From contig DAIJ01000010.1 of the NCBI GenBank assembly GCA_002498725.1, positions 1 through 64,000 of the forward strand: a stretch of DNA of 64,000 nucleotides. The letters run 5' to 3'. Under the pieces are notes generated by a model, which searched no databases, had not been told where the DNA came from, and saw only the letters and a program-made list of their open reading frames with translations. The translations under genes were made by a program, and so were the position numbers. This DNA is from Euryarchaeota archaeon UBA23. Its GTDB lineage: Archaea > Thermoplasmatota > Poseidoniia > Poseidoniales > Thalassarchaeaceae. Positions 33,505 through 42,604 of the stretch are shown here, in pieces; position 1 is the first letter of the stretch; every line of letters starts with the position of its first letter.

Positions 33505-34734
33505 ATGACCGAGGGCCAACCAATTACAATAACTGAAGGGTTACTTAAAGTTCCTAAAGAGCCGATCATTCACTATATTGAAGGCGACGGAATTGGCATC
33601 GACATAACACCAGTTATGATTGATGTAGTCAATTCTGCAGTTGAAAAGGCCTATTCTGATTCATGTAGAATACATTGGAGAGAAGTTCTAGCTGGACAGA
33701 AAGCATTTGATAAGACAGGAGAATGGCTGCCTGAAGAAACATTAGAATGCATGCGTTCTGGACTAATATCAATTAAGGGGCCACTTACCACTCCGGTTGG
33801 AGGAGGTATACGTAGCCTCAATGTGGCCCTTCGTCAGAAACTGGATTTATTTGCTTGTGTAAGGCCAGTTCGATGGTACTCAGGAACACCTAGTCCAGTT
33901 CGTAATCCTGCAGACGTAGACATGATTATATTTAGAGAAAATAGTGAGGATGTATATGCAGGGATCGAATGGGAGTCTGGTAGTAAAGAAGTTCAGAAAG
34001 TAATTAGCTTTCTTCAAAATGAGATGGGCGTTACAAAGATTAGATTTCCAAAAACATCAGGAATTGGGATTAAACCAGTCAGCATAGAAGGAACAGCACG
34101 AATAGTTCGTTCAGCAATCCAATATGCAATAGATAACAACAAAGATTCTGTTACACTTGTTCACAAGGGCAACATCATGAAATTCACAGAGGGAGGATTT
34201 CGCGACTGGGGTTATCAATTAGCGAAGGAAGAATTTGGAGCAGTAGAGTTAGATGGAGGACCTTGGTGTTCACTAATTAACCCAAAAACAGGGAATCAGA
34301 TTGTAATCAAGGATGTAATCGCCGATGCGATGTTACAACAGGTACTAACTCGTCCAAGTGAATATGATGTTTTGACAACAATGAATTTGAATGGAGATTA
34401 TATTTCAGATGCTCTTGCAGCCCAGGTTGGTGGGATTGGAATAGCCCCCGGTGCAAATATCAATTATGACACAGGAATTGCAATTTTCGAAGCAACTCAC
34501 GGCACGGCTCCAAAATATACGGGGATGAATAAAGTCAATCCTGGCAGCCTAATTCTATCTGCTGAAATGATGTTGAGGCATATGGGATGGAGTGAGGCTG
34601 CAGATCTAATCGTAAAGGGAATGGAAGGCGCTATCTCGGCTAAAACAGTAACCTATGATTTTGAAAGATTAATGAATGATGCAACACTATTGTCTTGCTC
34701 TTCTTTCGGAGATGCTATCATATCTCATATGTGA
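33505..34734 (+). CDS. icd: NADP-type isocitrate dehydrogenase
   Basis: Oxidative decarboxylation of isocitrate to 2-oxoglutarate in the TCA cycle. About 409 residues, close to the bacterial Icd length. Seen: IHYIEGDGIGID at the N-terminus, IKGPLTTPVGGGIRSLNVALRQ with the substrate-binding Ser, RPVRWYSGTPSPV, FRENSEDVYAGIEW, the Lys-containing HKGNIMKFTEGG and the NADP-site HGTAPKYTG. The GTG at 33487 opens the frame, but ATG 33505 with the GGTGAGG ribosome site is preferred. A methyltransferase gene follows 12 bases later. Confidence 0.93.
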   Translation: MTEGQPITITEGLLKVPKEPIIHYIEGDGIGIDITPVMIDVVNSAVEKAYSDSCRIHWREVLAGQKAFDKTGEWLPEETLECMRSGLISIKGPLTTPVGGGIRSLNVALRQKLDLFACVRPVRWYSGTPSPVRNPADVDMIIFRENSEDVYAGIEWESGSKEVQKVISFLQNEMGVTKIRFPKTSGIGIKPVSIEGTARIVRSAIQYAIDNNKDSVTLVHKGNIMKFTEGGFRDWGYQLAKEEFGAVELDGGPWCSLINPKTGNQIVIKDVIADAMLQQVLTRPSEYDVLTTMNLNGDYISDALAAQVGGIGIAPGANINYDTGIAIFEATHGTAPKYTGMNKVNPGSLILSAEMMLRHMGWSEAADLIVKGMEGAISAKTVTYDFERLMNDATLLSCSSFGDAIISHM

Positions 34735-34746
34735 TGTTGATTAGAT

Positions 34747-35391
34747 ATGGACGAGGTACGCCAGAATGCTATGAAAATCATAGATGAAATTGGAGAAAAT
34801 CGTCTTGATTGGTTTGAGAAATTATACTCCAATGCAGCCGGTAATCAATATTGGATTCCTTGGTCAGATGGTGCTCCACATCGTTTTCTTGTTGAATGGA
34901 ATTTACAAATCAAATCCAGAGGTAGTGCCTTAGTTGTTGGCTGTGGTCTTGGCGAAGATGCAGCATATCTTTGCAGAGAGGGATGGGAGGTAACCGCATT
35001 TGACATATCCAAATCAGCAGTCGAATGGGCGAAGAAAAATCACCCAAATGAGGACATTAAATGGATGGTAGCAGATTTACTTAATCTCCCAAATGACTGG
35101 AAAAACTCTTTTGATTTAGTAGTTGAAGTACATATTCTTCAAGCAATTCCGGAACCAATCCGAATTATTGCGGCACCCAAGTTGGCCCCACTTGTCAAAA
35201 AGAAAGGACATCTTGTTTGCATCGGAAGGTTGAGCGAAAAAGAAGAATATATTGATGGCCCTCCTTGGCCCCTAAGCCGTTCATTTATTGATTCAATAGG
35301 TAATTCTTTACAACCTGTGGATTTTGTAGAAGGCAATTTATCATCAGATGAACCAACGACTATTCGGTTTAGATCGGTTTGGAGAAAATAA
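34747..35391 (+). CDS. SAM-dependent methyltransferase, thiopurine-methyltransferase-like
   Basis: A Rossmann-fold class I methyltransferase of 214 residues. The SAM motif is ALVVGCGLGEDAAYL, then VTAFDISKSAVEWAK as the acidic second strand, and VADLLNLP for the third. The N-terminal WIPWSDGAPHRFLVEW segment is the mark of the TPMT/UbiE-like small-thiol methyltransferases. It starts 12 bases after isocitrate dehydrogenase and ends just before the thiolase leader. The substrate is unknown; a sulfur or small-molecule detoxification role is a guess. Confidence 0.85.
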   Translation: MDEVRQNAMKIIDEIGENRLDWFEKLYSNAAGNQYWIPWSDGAPHRFLVEWNLQIKSRGSALVVGCGLGEDAAYLCREGWEVTAFDISKSAVEWAKKNHPNEDIKWMVADLLNLPNDWKNSFDLVVEVHILQAIPEPIRIIAAPKLAPLVKKKGHLVCIGRLSEKEEYIDGPPWPLSRSFIDSIGNSLQPVDFVEGNLSSDEPTTIRFRSVWRK

Positions 35392-35432
35392 TTCATTTTT
35401 TCTTCAAAATGTCACTAAAAGGACTATTGCGC

Positions 35433-35452
35433 CGGTGTAAAAAATTACACCG
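35433..35452 (+). promoter_or_regulatory. perfect inverted repeat upstream of the beta-oxidation operon
   Basis: CGGTGTAA, four A, then TTACACCG: an 8+4+8 perfect inverted repeat 75 bases before the thiolase ATG. A T run (35459-35465) follows it, so it could also be the terminator of the methyltransferase gene. A third, imperfect copy of the half-site (TTGCACCG, 35504-35511) lies next to a TATA-like TTTAATTATT, which favours an operator. Inference. Confidence 0.45.
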
Positions 35453-35493
35453 AATGTATTTTTTTGTAGTAGTTGTATATTTTATCACTTCAC

Positions 35494-35526
35494 GGTTTAA
35501 TTATTGCACCGAGTGTTGGTATCTGT
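35494..35526 (+). promoter_or_regulatory. probable promoter of the beta-oxidation operon (leaderless-type)
   Basis: The TATA-like GGTTTAATTATT (35494-35505) lies about 25 bases before the thiolase ATG at 35527, the spacing expected if transcription starts at or next to the start codon. The variant half-site TTGCACCG overlaps its downstream edge. No ribosome site is seen before the ATG. Confidence 0.4.
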
Positions 35527-36660
35527 ATGTCTCTAATAGCCGGATATGCAAGATCCCCTTTTACACCTGCGAGAAAAGGAGAGTTGGCAAGAACAAGGCC
35601 GGACGATATAGCTGCAATGGTAGTAAATGGTTTGTTGGAAAAATTGGACATAGACCCCTCTCTTATCGATGACATAATTGTGGGAACAGCATTTCCGGAG
35701 GCTGAGCAAGGATACAATATCGCCAGAATAATAACTTTCTTGAGCGATTTGCCTGAGACAGTTCCAGGCGTTACAATAAATCGATTTTGTGGTTCAAGTA
35801 TGCAGGCAATACATGATGCAGCAGGTCGCATTGCAATGGGCTCAGGGCACGCATTTATTGCTGGAGGAATTGAATCAATGTCGAGAATACCTATGACTGG
35901 ATTCAACCCTATGCCCAATCCAAGATTGTCAGAAATTTCGCCAGAGGCATTTACGTCTATGGGAGTTACAGCAGAAAACCTTGCGGTTAAGTATGGGATT
36001 GACCGCGAATCTCAAGAGGAATTTGCAATCGAGAGTCAGAATCGTGCCTACCGTGCTTCTAATGAAGGGCTACTAAATGAAGAAATAATAAGTATTGAAA
36101 CAACTGATGGCACAGTAAACAAGGATACTTGCATTAGACCTAATACCAACGCCGAGGAATTGGCTAAATTAAGGCCAGTTTTTGATGCCAAAGGCACAGT
36201 AACTGCGGGTACCTCTTCACCACTAACTGATGGAGCAGCATTCGTTCTTGTTTGTAGTGAAGAATTCGCAAAACAGAATGGAATAAAACCGCTTGCAAAA
36301 ATATTGTCAGCAGCAGTCACCGGGTGCCCACCTGAAATTATGGGAATAGGTCCCGTCTCCGCAACTAAAAAAGCAATAGAAAGGGCCGGAATTTCAATCG
36401 AAGAAATTGACATAATAGAATTGAATGAAGCATTTGCAGCCCAATCTCTTGCAGTAATTGAAGAACTTGGTCTTGATTTATCCAAGGTCAATGTTGACGG
36501 TGGAGCCATTGCATTGGGACATCCCTTAGGCGCTAGTGGGGCTCGAATTACGGGCAAAGCCGCCAGCTTACTTCACCGCAATGAGGGTAAGAAAGCCCTT
36601 GCGACAATGTGCATAGGTGGCGGCCAAGGAATAGCCACTATTCTTGAAAAATATGAATGA
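35527..36660 (+). CDS. fadA: acetyl-CoA acyltransferase (thiolase)
   Basis: Cleaves 3-ketoacyl-CoA with CoA to release acetyl-CoA, the last step of beta-oxidation. About 377 residues. Active-site nucleophile Cys88 is in INRFCGSSMQA. Catalytic His is in GGAIALGHPLGASGARI and the second Cys is in MCIGGGQGIA. The N-terminus ISLIAGYARSPFTP-like start at ATG 35527 fits the family. First gene of the operon that continues with the dehydrogenase/hydratase fusion (9-base gap). Confidence 0.93.
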   Translation: MSLIAGYARSPFTPARKGELARTRPDDIAAMVVNGLLEKLDIDPSLIDDIIVGTAFPEAEQGYNIARIITFLSDLPETVPGVTINRFCGSSMQAIHDAAGRIAMGSGHAFIAGGIESMSRIPMTGFNPMPNPRLSEISPEAFTSMGVTAENLAVKYGIDRESQEEFAIESQNRAYRASNEGLLNEEIISIETTDGTVNKDTCIRPNTNAEELAKLRPVFDAKGTVTAGTSSPLTDGAAFVLVCSEEFAKQNGIKPLAKILSAAVTGCPPEIMGIGPVSATKKAIERAGISIEEIDIIELNEAFAAQSLAVIEELGLDLSKVNVDGGAIALGHPLGASGARITGKAASLLHRNEGKKALATMCIGGGQGIATILEKYE

Positions 36661-36669
36661 GGAAAAGAA

Positions 36670-39027
36670 ATGTCGCAGGAACTTTCACCATCTTCTGTTA
36701 TAGAAAAAGTAGCAGTTATTGGTAGTGGTATAATGGGTGCGGGAATTGCAGCGCATTGTGCGAATGCGGGTTGTGAAGTTCTTCTACTTGACCTCGTTCC
36801 AAAAGATTCGGAAGATAGGAATTCACTAGCCAGAGATGCTATCCGAAAGATGCACAAATCTAATCCTGAGATGCTAATGCACAAACGAAATGCAAATCGA
36901 ATAACTCCAGGTAACATAGAAGACGACTTGGCCCAATTAAATGACTTCGATTGGGTAATAGAGGTAATAATTGAGAATCTCGATATTAAGAAGGAACTTT
37001 ACTCCAAAATATCCAAACATATTGGCCCTCAAACCATACTTTCATCTAACACTTCGACCCTTCCCAGATCAGAACTCATTTCTCAATTATCTAGTGACAT
37101 ATCATCTAGATTCCTAATTACACACTTCTTCAACCCCCCAAGATATCTACCCCTTCTGGAAATTGTAACAGGTCCAGAGGTAGACCCAGAAGTAGTTGAT
37201 AGATTCTGTAGATTCGCAGATATCAATTTGGGAAAGAGAGTGACTATGTGTAATGATAGACCAGGATTCATTGGCAATAGACTTGGAGTATATTTCATCC
37301 AAAGGGCATTCAAAGCAACTCTAGACCATGGATTCTCTATAGAGCAAGCCGATGCGATGTTAGGGCGTCCAATTGGTCTCCCAAAGACAGCTGTCTTTGC
37401 GTTAATGGACTTGGTGGGAATCGACCTTATTCCACATGTAACGGAGAGTCTACTTTACCATCTTTCAGGCGATGACCCGTTTCATCAGATAGCAGGCGCA
37501 GGAGAAGAAATTGTCACGGCGATGATTCAGGAGGGATATACTGGTAGGAAGGGCAAGGGTGGTTTTTACAGATTAAATCGCGAAGGCGAGAAGAAGGTCA
37601 AAGAGGCTAGAAATTTATTGACAGGAGAGTATGGTTTAGCCAATAAAAGGGCAGCATTTCCATCTGCTAAGATGGGTAAGAGAGGTCTCTCTTCTCTAAT
37701 GGATTGCGATGATCAGGGAGCAAGATTCGTATCAGACGTCCTCTTAGATTCTCTTTCCTACGCAGCCCACATAGTCCCTGAAGTTAGTGAGGATATTTAT
37801 TCAATTGATGGGGCCATGAAAGTAGGATATAACTGGAAAAGAGGACCATTTGAGATGATGGACTCAATCGGTGTATCTTCTATGGTTGAGAGGCTATTAG
37901 CCACTGGAAGAGAGGTCCCTCAATTCCTTTCATTAGCAGCTGAGAAAGGATCATTCTATGGAATAGAGAATGGTGAAATAACAAGATTGTCACCAAATGG
38001 AAAAATGATAGTCGTGGAAAGACCAGAAGAATTTCTTAATGTATCCGATCTGAAGAGGCGAGGAAAGCCACTAAAGAGAAACGGTTCGGCTAGCATTTGG
38101 GATATGGGAGATGATGTTCTTCTGGTAGAGTACCACACCAAAATGAACGCAATGGATCCGATGAATATGGAAATGCTTCTCAATGCAGTTGATATGGCTG
38201 AGTCAAAAGGAATGAAAGGAATAGTCATTGGTAACGACTCCTCTAACTTCTGCGCAGGAGCCAATCTAGGATTGGCTTTATTCGCCGCAAATCTCGCAGC
38301 ATGGAAGGATCTAGAGGACTTCATTACACTCGGGCAAGATACGTATCAGACGATTAAGTACTCTGAGATTCCCGTGGTTGCTGCTTCAGCAGGCATGTGT
38401 TTAGGCGGAGGCGCCGAGGTGCTAATGCATTGTGATGCAGTCCAAGCTCACTCAGAATCGTACGTTGGCTTAGTTGAGGTTGGAGTTGGGATAATACCAG
38501 CGTGGGGTGGATGTAAGGAACTTCTAGGGAGACTCAATGAATTCAGGTTAGTCAGCGAAGGTCCGATGGGATCGGTGATGAAGGCATTCGAATACATAGG
38601 GACAGCCCAGGTTGCAAAGTCGGCCGAACAGGCGAAATCTATGGGTTTCATAGGTCCAAAAGATCGAATTTCAATGAATAGAGACAGACTTCTAGCAGAT
38701 GCAAAATCTAGGGTAATTGAACTCTCAGATGGGTATCAACCCCCAGAGCCAAGGAGTTATTTTCTTCCGGGCTCTTCAGGAATGTTGGCTCTAAAATTGG
38801 CTCTAAATGATCTGGTGCTTTCGGGTATGGCAACTCCTCATGATGTGGTTGTTGCTACTGCCTTGGCTGAGATACTTTCAGGAGGAGATACTGATATTAC
38901 GAGGAAAGTTGACGAGGAAGAAATACTCTCCTTGGAAAAGTCTGCGATTGCAAGACTCGCACGTGACACAGGGACTCTTGATAGAATGCAGCATATGCTT
39001 GAGACCGGCAAGCCATTGAGAAATTGA
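36670..39027 (+). CDS. 3-hydroxyacyl-CoA dehydrogenase / enoyl-CoA hydratase fusion
   Basis: A bifunctional beta-oxidation enzyme of 785 residues. The dehydrogenase comes first: NAD motif GSGIMG (18-23), FLITHFFNPPRYLPLLEIV and RPGFIGNRLGVYF, with two C-terminal helical domains to about residue 430. The hydratase (crotonase) fold follows from about 465: NAMDPMNM, SSNFCAGANLGL with the CoA oxyanion-loop Gly, and GMCLGGGAEVLMHCDAV, EVGVGIIPAWGG. This order is like FadN and unlike FadB, where the hydratase is first. Located 9 bases after thiolase. Confidence 0.93.
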   Translation: MSQELSPSSVIEKVAVIGSGIMGAGIAAHCANAGCEVLLLDLVPKDSEDRNSLARDAIRKMHKSNPEMLMHKRNANRITPGNIEDDLAQLNDFDWVIEVIIENLDIKKELYSKISKHIGPQTILSSNTSTLPRSELISQLSSDISSRFLITHFFNPPRYLPLLEIVTGPEVDPEVVDRFCRFADINLGKRVTMCNDRPGFIGNRLGVYFIQRAFKATLDHGFSIEQADAMLGRPIGLPKTAVFALMDLVGIDLIPHVTESLLYHLSGDDPFHQIAGAGEEIVTAMIQEGYTGRKGKGGFYRLNREGEKKVKEARNLLTGEYGLANKRAAFPSAKMGKRGLSSLMDCDDQGARFVSDVLLDSLSYAAHIVPEVSEDIYSIDGAMKVGYNWKRGPFEMMDSIGVSSMVERLLATGREVPQFLSLAAEKGSFYGIENGEITRLSPNGKMIVVERPEEFLNVSDLKRRGKPLKRNGSASIWDMGDDVLLVEYHTKMNAMDPMNMEMLLNAVDMAESKGMKGIVIGNDSSNFCAGANLGLALFAANLAAWKDLEDFITLGQDTYQTIKYSEIPVVAASAGMCLGGGAEVLMHCDAVQAHSESYVGLVEVGVGIIPAWGGCKELLGRLNEFRLVSEGPMGSVMKAFEYIGTAQVAKSAEQAKSMGFIGPKDRISMNRDRLLADAKSRVIELSDGYQPPEPRSYFLPGSSGMLALKLALNDLVLSGMATPHDVVVATALAEILSGGDTDITRKVDEEEILSLEKSAIARLARDTGTLDRMQHMLETGKPLRN

Positions 39028-39036
39028 GGTGATAAA

Positions 39037-40839
39037 GTGGTAGAGTACAACGCACCAATCAGGGATTATGAATTCTTGTTCAATGAAATGTTCGATGTTA
39101 TTCCAATAGTACAAAAATTAGGATATGATTTTGACAATGACTTTCTTTCAATGTTAACAGAGGGTTGGGGCGAGCATGCAAAGGAAGTCTGGCTTCCAAT
39201 AAATCAGTTAGGAGATAAGAAGGGTTTGGATTATGATGATGGTAAGATTAAGATGCCAGAAGAATTTAAGTCAGCATATTCCGAAAGCATAGAAGCTGGA
39301 TGGCTTTCAACTTCCTGTAAACAAGAGCATGGAGGAATGGGGGTTCCAATATTCTTTTCTGCAGTCACATGGGCAGAGATAGGAACTTCTACAAACATGG
39401 CAATGAGTGTACTGCCTGCTCTGTCTATAGGAGTTTATGAAGTACTAGTTGAGCACGGAAGTAAAGAATTGATTGATTACTTCGCTACTAATCTTGCTAC
39501 AGGCAAATGGGCCGGAACGATGTGTCTTACAGAGCCTCATGCCGGCACAGATTTAGGAATAATCACAACCAAGGCAATTCCACAGGATGATGGATCATAC
39601 AGAATCACTGGAACCAAGATTTTCATTACATATGGCGAGCATGATATGACTGAGAACATCATTCACTTAGTTCTAGCCAAGACGCCGGGGGCACCAGAGG
39701 GGACCAAGGGGATATCGTTATTCTTGGTTCCAAAATTCCTTCCATCTGACTGGGTATCTGGAGGCGTCAAAGACCTCTCTGAAAACCTCATGTCAGACGA
39801 TAATGGAGTTACTTGCTCAGGTAGCGAGGAAAAAATGGGAATCCATGCCTCCCCAACTTGTGTTATGAATTTCGACGAAAGTATAGGCTGGAGAGTCGGA
39901 GATTTGCACAATGGGATGCCATTGATGTTTCAGATGATGAACAGAGAACGTCTTGCTACAGGAATGATGGGTATTGGCCTTGCAGAGATAGCTTATCAAA
40001 ACTCCTTGGCATGGGCAAAGGAAAGGAGACAAGGACGTGATCTGAAAGGACCACAAGAGCCCAATGAGAGCGCAGACAACATACTTGTTCATCCTGATGT
40101 CCGAAGGATGTTGCTTGAAGCAAAAGTAAACACAGAGGGCAGCAGAGCCCTCGCGGCTTGGACAGGGATTCTCCTTGATCAAATGCATAGTGAAGACATT
40201 GAGGAGGCCGAGATGGCCGAAGCATTAGTTGCATTGTTTACTCCTATTGTAAAGGCACACTTCACAGATCTTGGCTGCGAGTCAGTTAATACATGCATGC
40301 AAGTGATGGGGGGGGCAGGATATTGCACGGAATATGGGGTAGAGCAATTCTATAGGGACGTTAGGATATCGAAGATTTGGGAAGGGACAAATGGGATTCA
40401 AGCCCTCGACTTAGCAGGTAGAAAGATCACACATAATATGGGTAAAAACCTACGGTATCTAATGTGGCCTCTTACAGAATTTATTGAGAATAACAGAACA
40501 ATACCTGAGATGGAGGAATTCAACAAACCATTACATCAAGGCGTCCGAGGTCTACAACAATTGACTTTGTTAATGATAGCCGAGGGACAGGCTAATCCAC
40601 ATTTTCTAGCCGCAGGAGCAACGGATTACTGTCGTTATTTTGGTAACGTACTTCTTGGGTACATGTGGGCTAAAATGGCGAAAATTAGTCTTGAAAAGAG
40701 CGGAGATCCTTTCTATGACGCAAAGATTGCTAGTGCTAGATATTTCTTCAAGAGAATATTTCCAGAGACAGCAGGACTGGCGGCCAGAATACAGTCAGGA
40801 TACAAAAATCTCATGGACTATCCAGTGGAGATGATGTAA
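39037..40839 (+). CDS. acyl-CoA dehydrogenase (FadE-like)
   Basis: FAD-dependent desaturation of acyl-CoA to enoyl-CoA, the first beta-oxidation step. 600 residues, the larger bacterial type, with an extra C-terminal helical part. Seen: CLTEPHAGTDLG, RITGTKIFITYGEHD, the Arg/Gly-rich helix with QVMGGAGYCTEYG and the base Glu in WEGTNGIQALDL. Starts at a GTG at 39037 behind GAGGTGAT, 9 bases after the fusion gene, and ends sharing one base with the ACBP start. A run of eight G (40308-40315) lies inside a conserved motif. Confidence 0.93.
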   Translation: MVEYNAPIRDYEFLFNEMFDVIPIVQKLGYDFDNDFLSMLTEGWGEHAKEVWLPINQLGDKKGLDYDDGKIKMPEEFKSAYSESIEAGWLSTSCKQEHGGMGVPIFFSAVTWAEIGTSTNMAMSVLPALSIGVYEVLVEHGSKELIDYFATNLATGKWAGTMCLTEPHAGTDLGIITTKAIPQDDGSYRITGTKIFITYGEHDMTENIIHLVLAKTPGAPEGTKGISLFLVPKFLPSDWVSGGVKDLSENLMSDDNGVTCSGSEEKMGIHASPTCVMNFDESIGWRVGDLHNGMPLMFQMMNRERLATGMMGIGLAEIAYQNSLAWAKERRQGRDLKGPQEPNESADNILVHPDVRRMLLEAKVNTEGSRALAAWTGILLDQMHSEDIEEAEMAEALVALFTPIVKAHFTDLGCESVNTCMQVMGGAGYCTEYGVEQFYRDVRISKIWEGTNGIQALDLAGRKITHNMGKNLRYLMWPLTEFIENNRTIPEMEEFNKPLHQGVRGLQQLTLLMIAEGQANPHFLAAGATDYCRYFGNVLLGYMWAKMAKISLEKSGDPFYDAKIASARYFFKRIFPETAGLAARIQSGYKNLMDYPVEMM

Positions 40840-41105
40840 TGTCAAAGGAAGCAAGTCAGTCTCTAAGGATGAGATTTAAGCGCGCTTGCAAGAAGGTCTG
40901 GGATCTACAAACCAAACCGACTAATGAACAACTATTGAACTTGTATGCATTATTCAAGCAGGCCACCGAAGGAGACTGTGAAGGAAAGGCTAGAGGTAGC
41001 CTTAAACAAAGAGCAAAGTGGAAGGCTTGGAATAGTATTTCAGGTACTAGTCAGTTAGATGCGATGAAGAAATATTGTTTGTTAGTTAATTCATTAGCGG
41101 AGTGA
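40839..41105 (+). CDS. acyl-CoA-binding protein
   Basis: A small cytosolic carrier that binds long-chain acyl-CoA. 88 residues, the normal length. Seen: KPTNEQLLNLYALFKQATEG and KAWNSISGTSQLDAMKKY, with the Tyr, Lys and Trp residues that contact the acyl-CoA in the four-helix family. Rare in archaea. It begins at the last base of the acyl-CoA dehydrogenase stop (TAATG), and the DUF4442 gene follows 4 bases after its stop. Confidence 0.9.
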   Translation: MSKEASQSLRMRFKRACKKVWDLQTKPTNEQLLNLYALFKQATEGDCEGKARGSLKQRAKWKAWNSISGTSQLDAMKKYCLLVNSLAE

Positions 41106-41109
41106 AGTC

Positions 41110-41619
41110 ATGTCAATAGATGAGGAGAAATTAAACTCCGAATTCAAGGTTTTGAAAAGCCGAATTAAATTCAGAATGTTTGCAGCAATGTCAATGCCCG
41201 CCGCTTGGTTCGCTGGACTCCGTATAGATAGACTAGATCAAGAATCCTGTGTGACTTCACTTCCAGGGGGCTGGCGTACACAGAATCCATTCAAGACTAT
41301 GTATTGGGCTGTTCAGGGAATGGGGGCCGAATTAGCAACCGGGGCAGTACCTTTTGCAATCTCGAGGGCAATGTCTGAAAAACTCAGGATGTTCGTTGTT
41401 AGTACAGAGGCTAAATTCATTAAGAGAGCCAAGGGAAGAATAACATTCACTTGTAATGATATAGAGGCGGCCCGCATGGCCATTGAAGAGAGTGCAAATA
41501 CAGGAGAATCGGTAGAGAGAGATTTTTTCGTTGTAGGAAAGGACATCTCAGGCGAAATCGTATCCGAATGGATCTTTAAATGGAATTTTCGCATCATTAG
41601 CAGCGAGTGGGAAAAATGA
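41110..41619 (+). CDS. DUF4442 hotdog-fold protein, putative acyl-CoA thioesterase
   Basis: A 169-residue protein with the DUF4442 pattern, a hotdog-fold group related to acyl-CoA thioesterases. Seen: PGGWRTQNPFKTMYWAVQGMGAELATG, which is the central hotdog helix in the family. The last codons overlap the next gene by 4 bases (ATGA). Its position in the operon suggests it releases free fatty acid or a CoA product, or senses the pathway; no direct evidence. Confidence 0.78.
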   Translation: MSIDEEKLNSEFKVLKSRIKFRMFAAMSMPAAWFAGLRIDRLDQESCVTSLPGGWRTQNPFKTMYWAVQGMGAELATGAVPFAISRAMSEKLRMFVVSTEAKFIKRAKGRITFTCNDIEAARMAIEESANTGESVERDFFVVGKDISGEIVSEWIFKWNFRIISSEWEK

Positions 41620-42602
41620 TTAGAACTCGACTAACGGAGCATGCGGATATTGAATATCCAATAATTTGTGGAGCCATGTATCCCTGTTCAAATCCAGAAC
41701 TTATTGCGGCCGCTTCAGAAGGAGGAGGAATAGCTATTGTGCAACCAGTGTCGGCTACCATGGTGCATGGTTATGACAAACCAAATACTAAAGAGGGCCT
41801 AAGATCAGCTATCTCCGATATAAGAAAACTAACAGATAAGCCAATAGGATTTAATGCATTAATTGAGAAAGGAAGTGAAAAATATATCCAGAGAATGTCG
41901 GATTGGATCGATATTGCCTTGGACGAAGGCATTCGCTTCTTTGTAACATCTTTGGGTAAGCCAGACTGGGTATGCGAGAGGGTTCATTCCAAAGGAGGGG
42001 TTGTCTACCATGATGTTACCAATAGATTCCATGCAGAAAAGGGAATTGAATGTGGAGTTGATGGTTTAATATGTGTAAATGATAGAGCCGGAGGACACCT
42101 TGGTCAAATGTCTATGGAAGAAATGTACGAGGATCTTTCAGACTTAGGATTGCCTCTGATTTGTGCGGGCGGAATAGGCAGTGAAAAAGAATTGAATGCA
42201 GCATTAAATTTAGGTTATGATGGAGTTCAAATGGGCACTAGATTCATAGCAACGGATGAATGTAGTACACCCCAGGACTACAAGGTTGCTATAATTGAAG
42301 CAAAAGAAGACGATATTACTTGGACAACTAAGTTAACAGGAGTCCCAATTGCCATCATAGGTTCAGAAGAGTCAAAAAAACACAGTAATTGGCTAATAAG
42401 AAGCCTCCTCAATAGCCGATTCAAGCACAGAACTAGAGTATTGATTACAGGAATTTCATTTTGGAGAATGCGAGCATTCGCTAGAGGAAAGAAAAAATCA
42501 TCTAAGGATTTGTGGTCTGCAGGAAAGAGTGTAGAGACGATAAATAGCGTAGAGTCGGCGACAACAATAATGCGAAGACTAGGAGATTCTATACAATCTT
42601 AA
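41616..42602 (+). CDS. nitronate monooxygenase / FabK-like FMN flavoprotein
   Basis: A TIM-barrel FMN enzyme of about 328 residues of the nitronate monooxygenase/2-nitropropane dioxygenase family, to which the enoyl-ACP reductase FabK also belongs. Seen: the N-terminal YPIICGAMYPCSNPEL, GIAIVQPVSATM, VYHDVTNRFHAEKG, RAGGHLG and ICAGGIGSEKELNAALNLGYDGVQMGTRF, with the phosphate-binding Gly motifs. The ATG at 41616 overlaps the DUF4442 stop. In this operon an enoyl-CoA-acting or nitro-compound-detoxifying role are both possible. Confidence 0.8.
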   Translation: MIRTRLTEHADIEYPIICGAMYPCSNPELIAAASEGGGIAIVQPVSATMVHGYDKPNTKEGLRSAISDIRKLTDKPIGFNALIEKGSEKYIQRMSDWIDIALDEGIRFFVTSLGKPDWVCERVHSKGGVVYHDVTNRFHAEKGIECGVDGLICVNDRAGGHLGQMSMEEMYEDLSDLGLPLICAGGIGSEKELNAALNLGYDGVQMGTRFIATDECSTPQDYKVAIIEAKEDDITWTTKLTGVPIAIIGSEESKKHSNWLIRSLLNSRFKHRTRVLITGISFWRMRAFARGKKKSSKDLWSAGKSVETINSVESATTIMRRLGDSIQS

Positions 42603-42604
42603 AT

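Noticed and set aside
40308..40315. Run of eight G inside the acyl-CoA dehydrogenase gene
   Set aside because: The frame is intact and the run encodes the conserved QVMGGAGYC motif; there is no sign of a frameshift.
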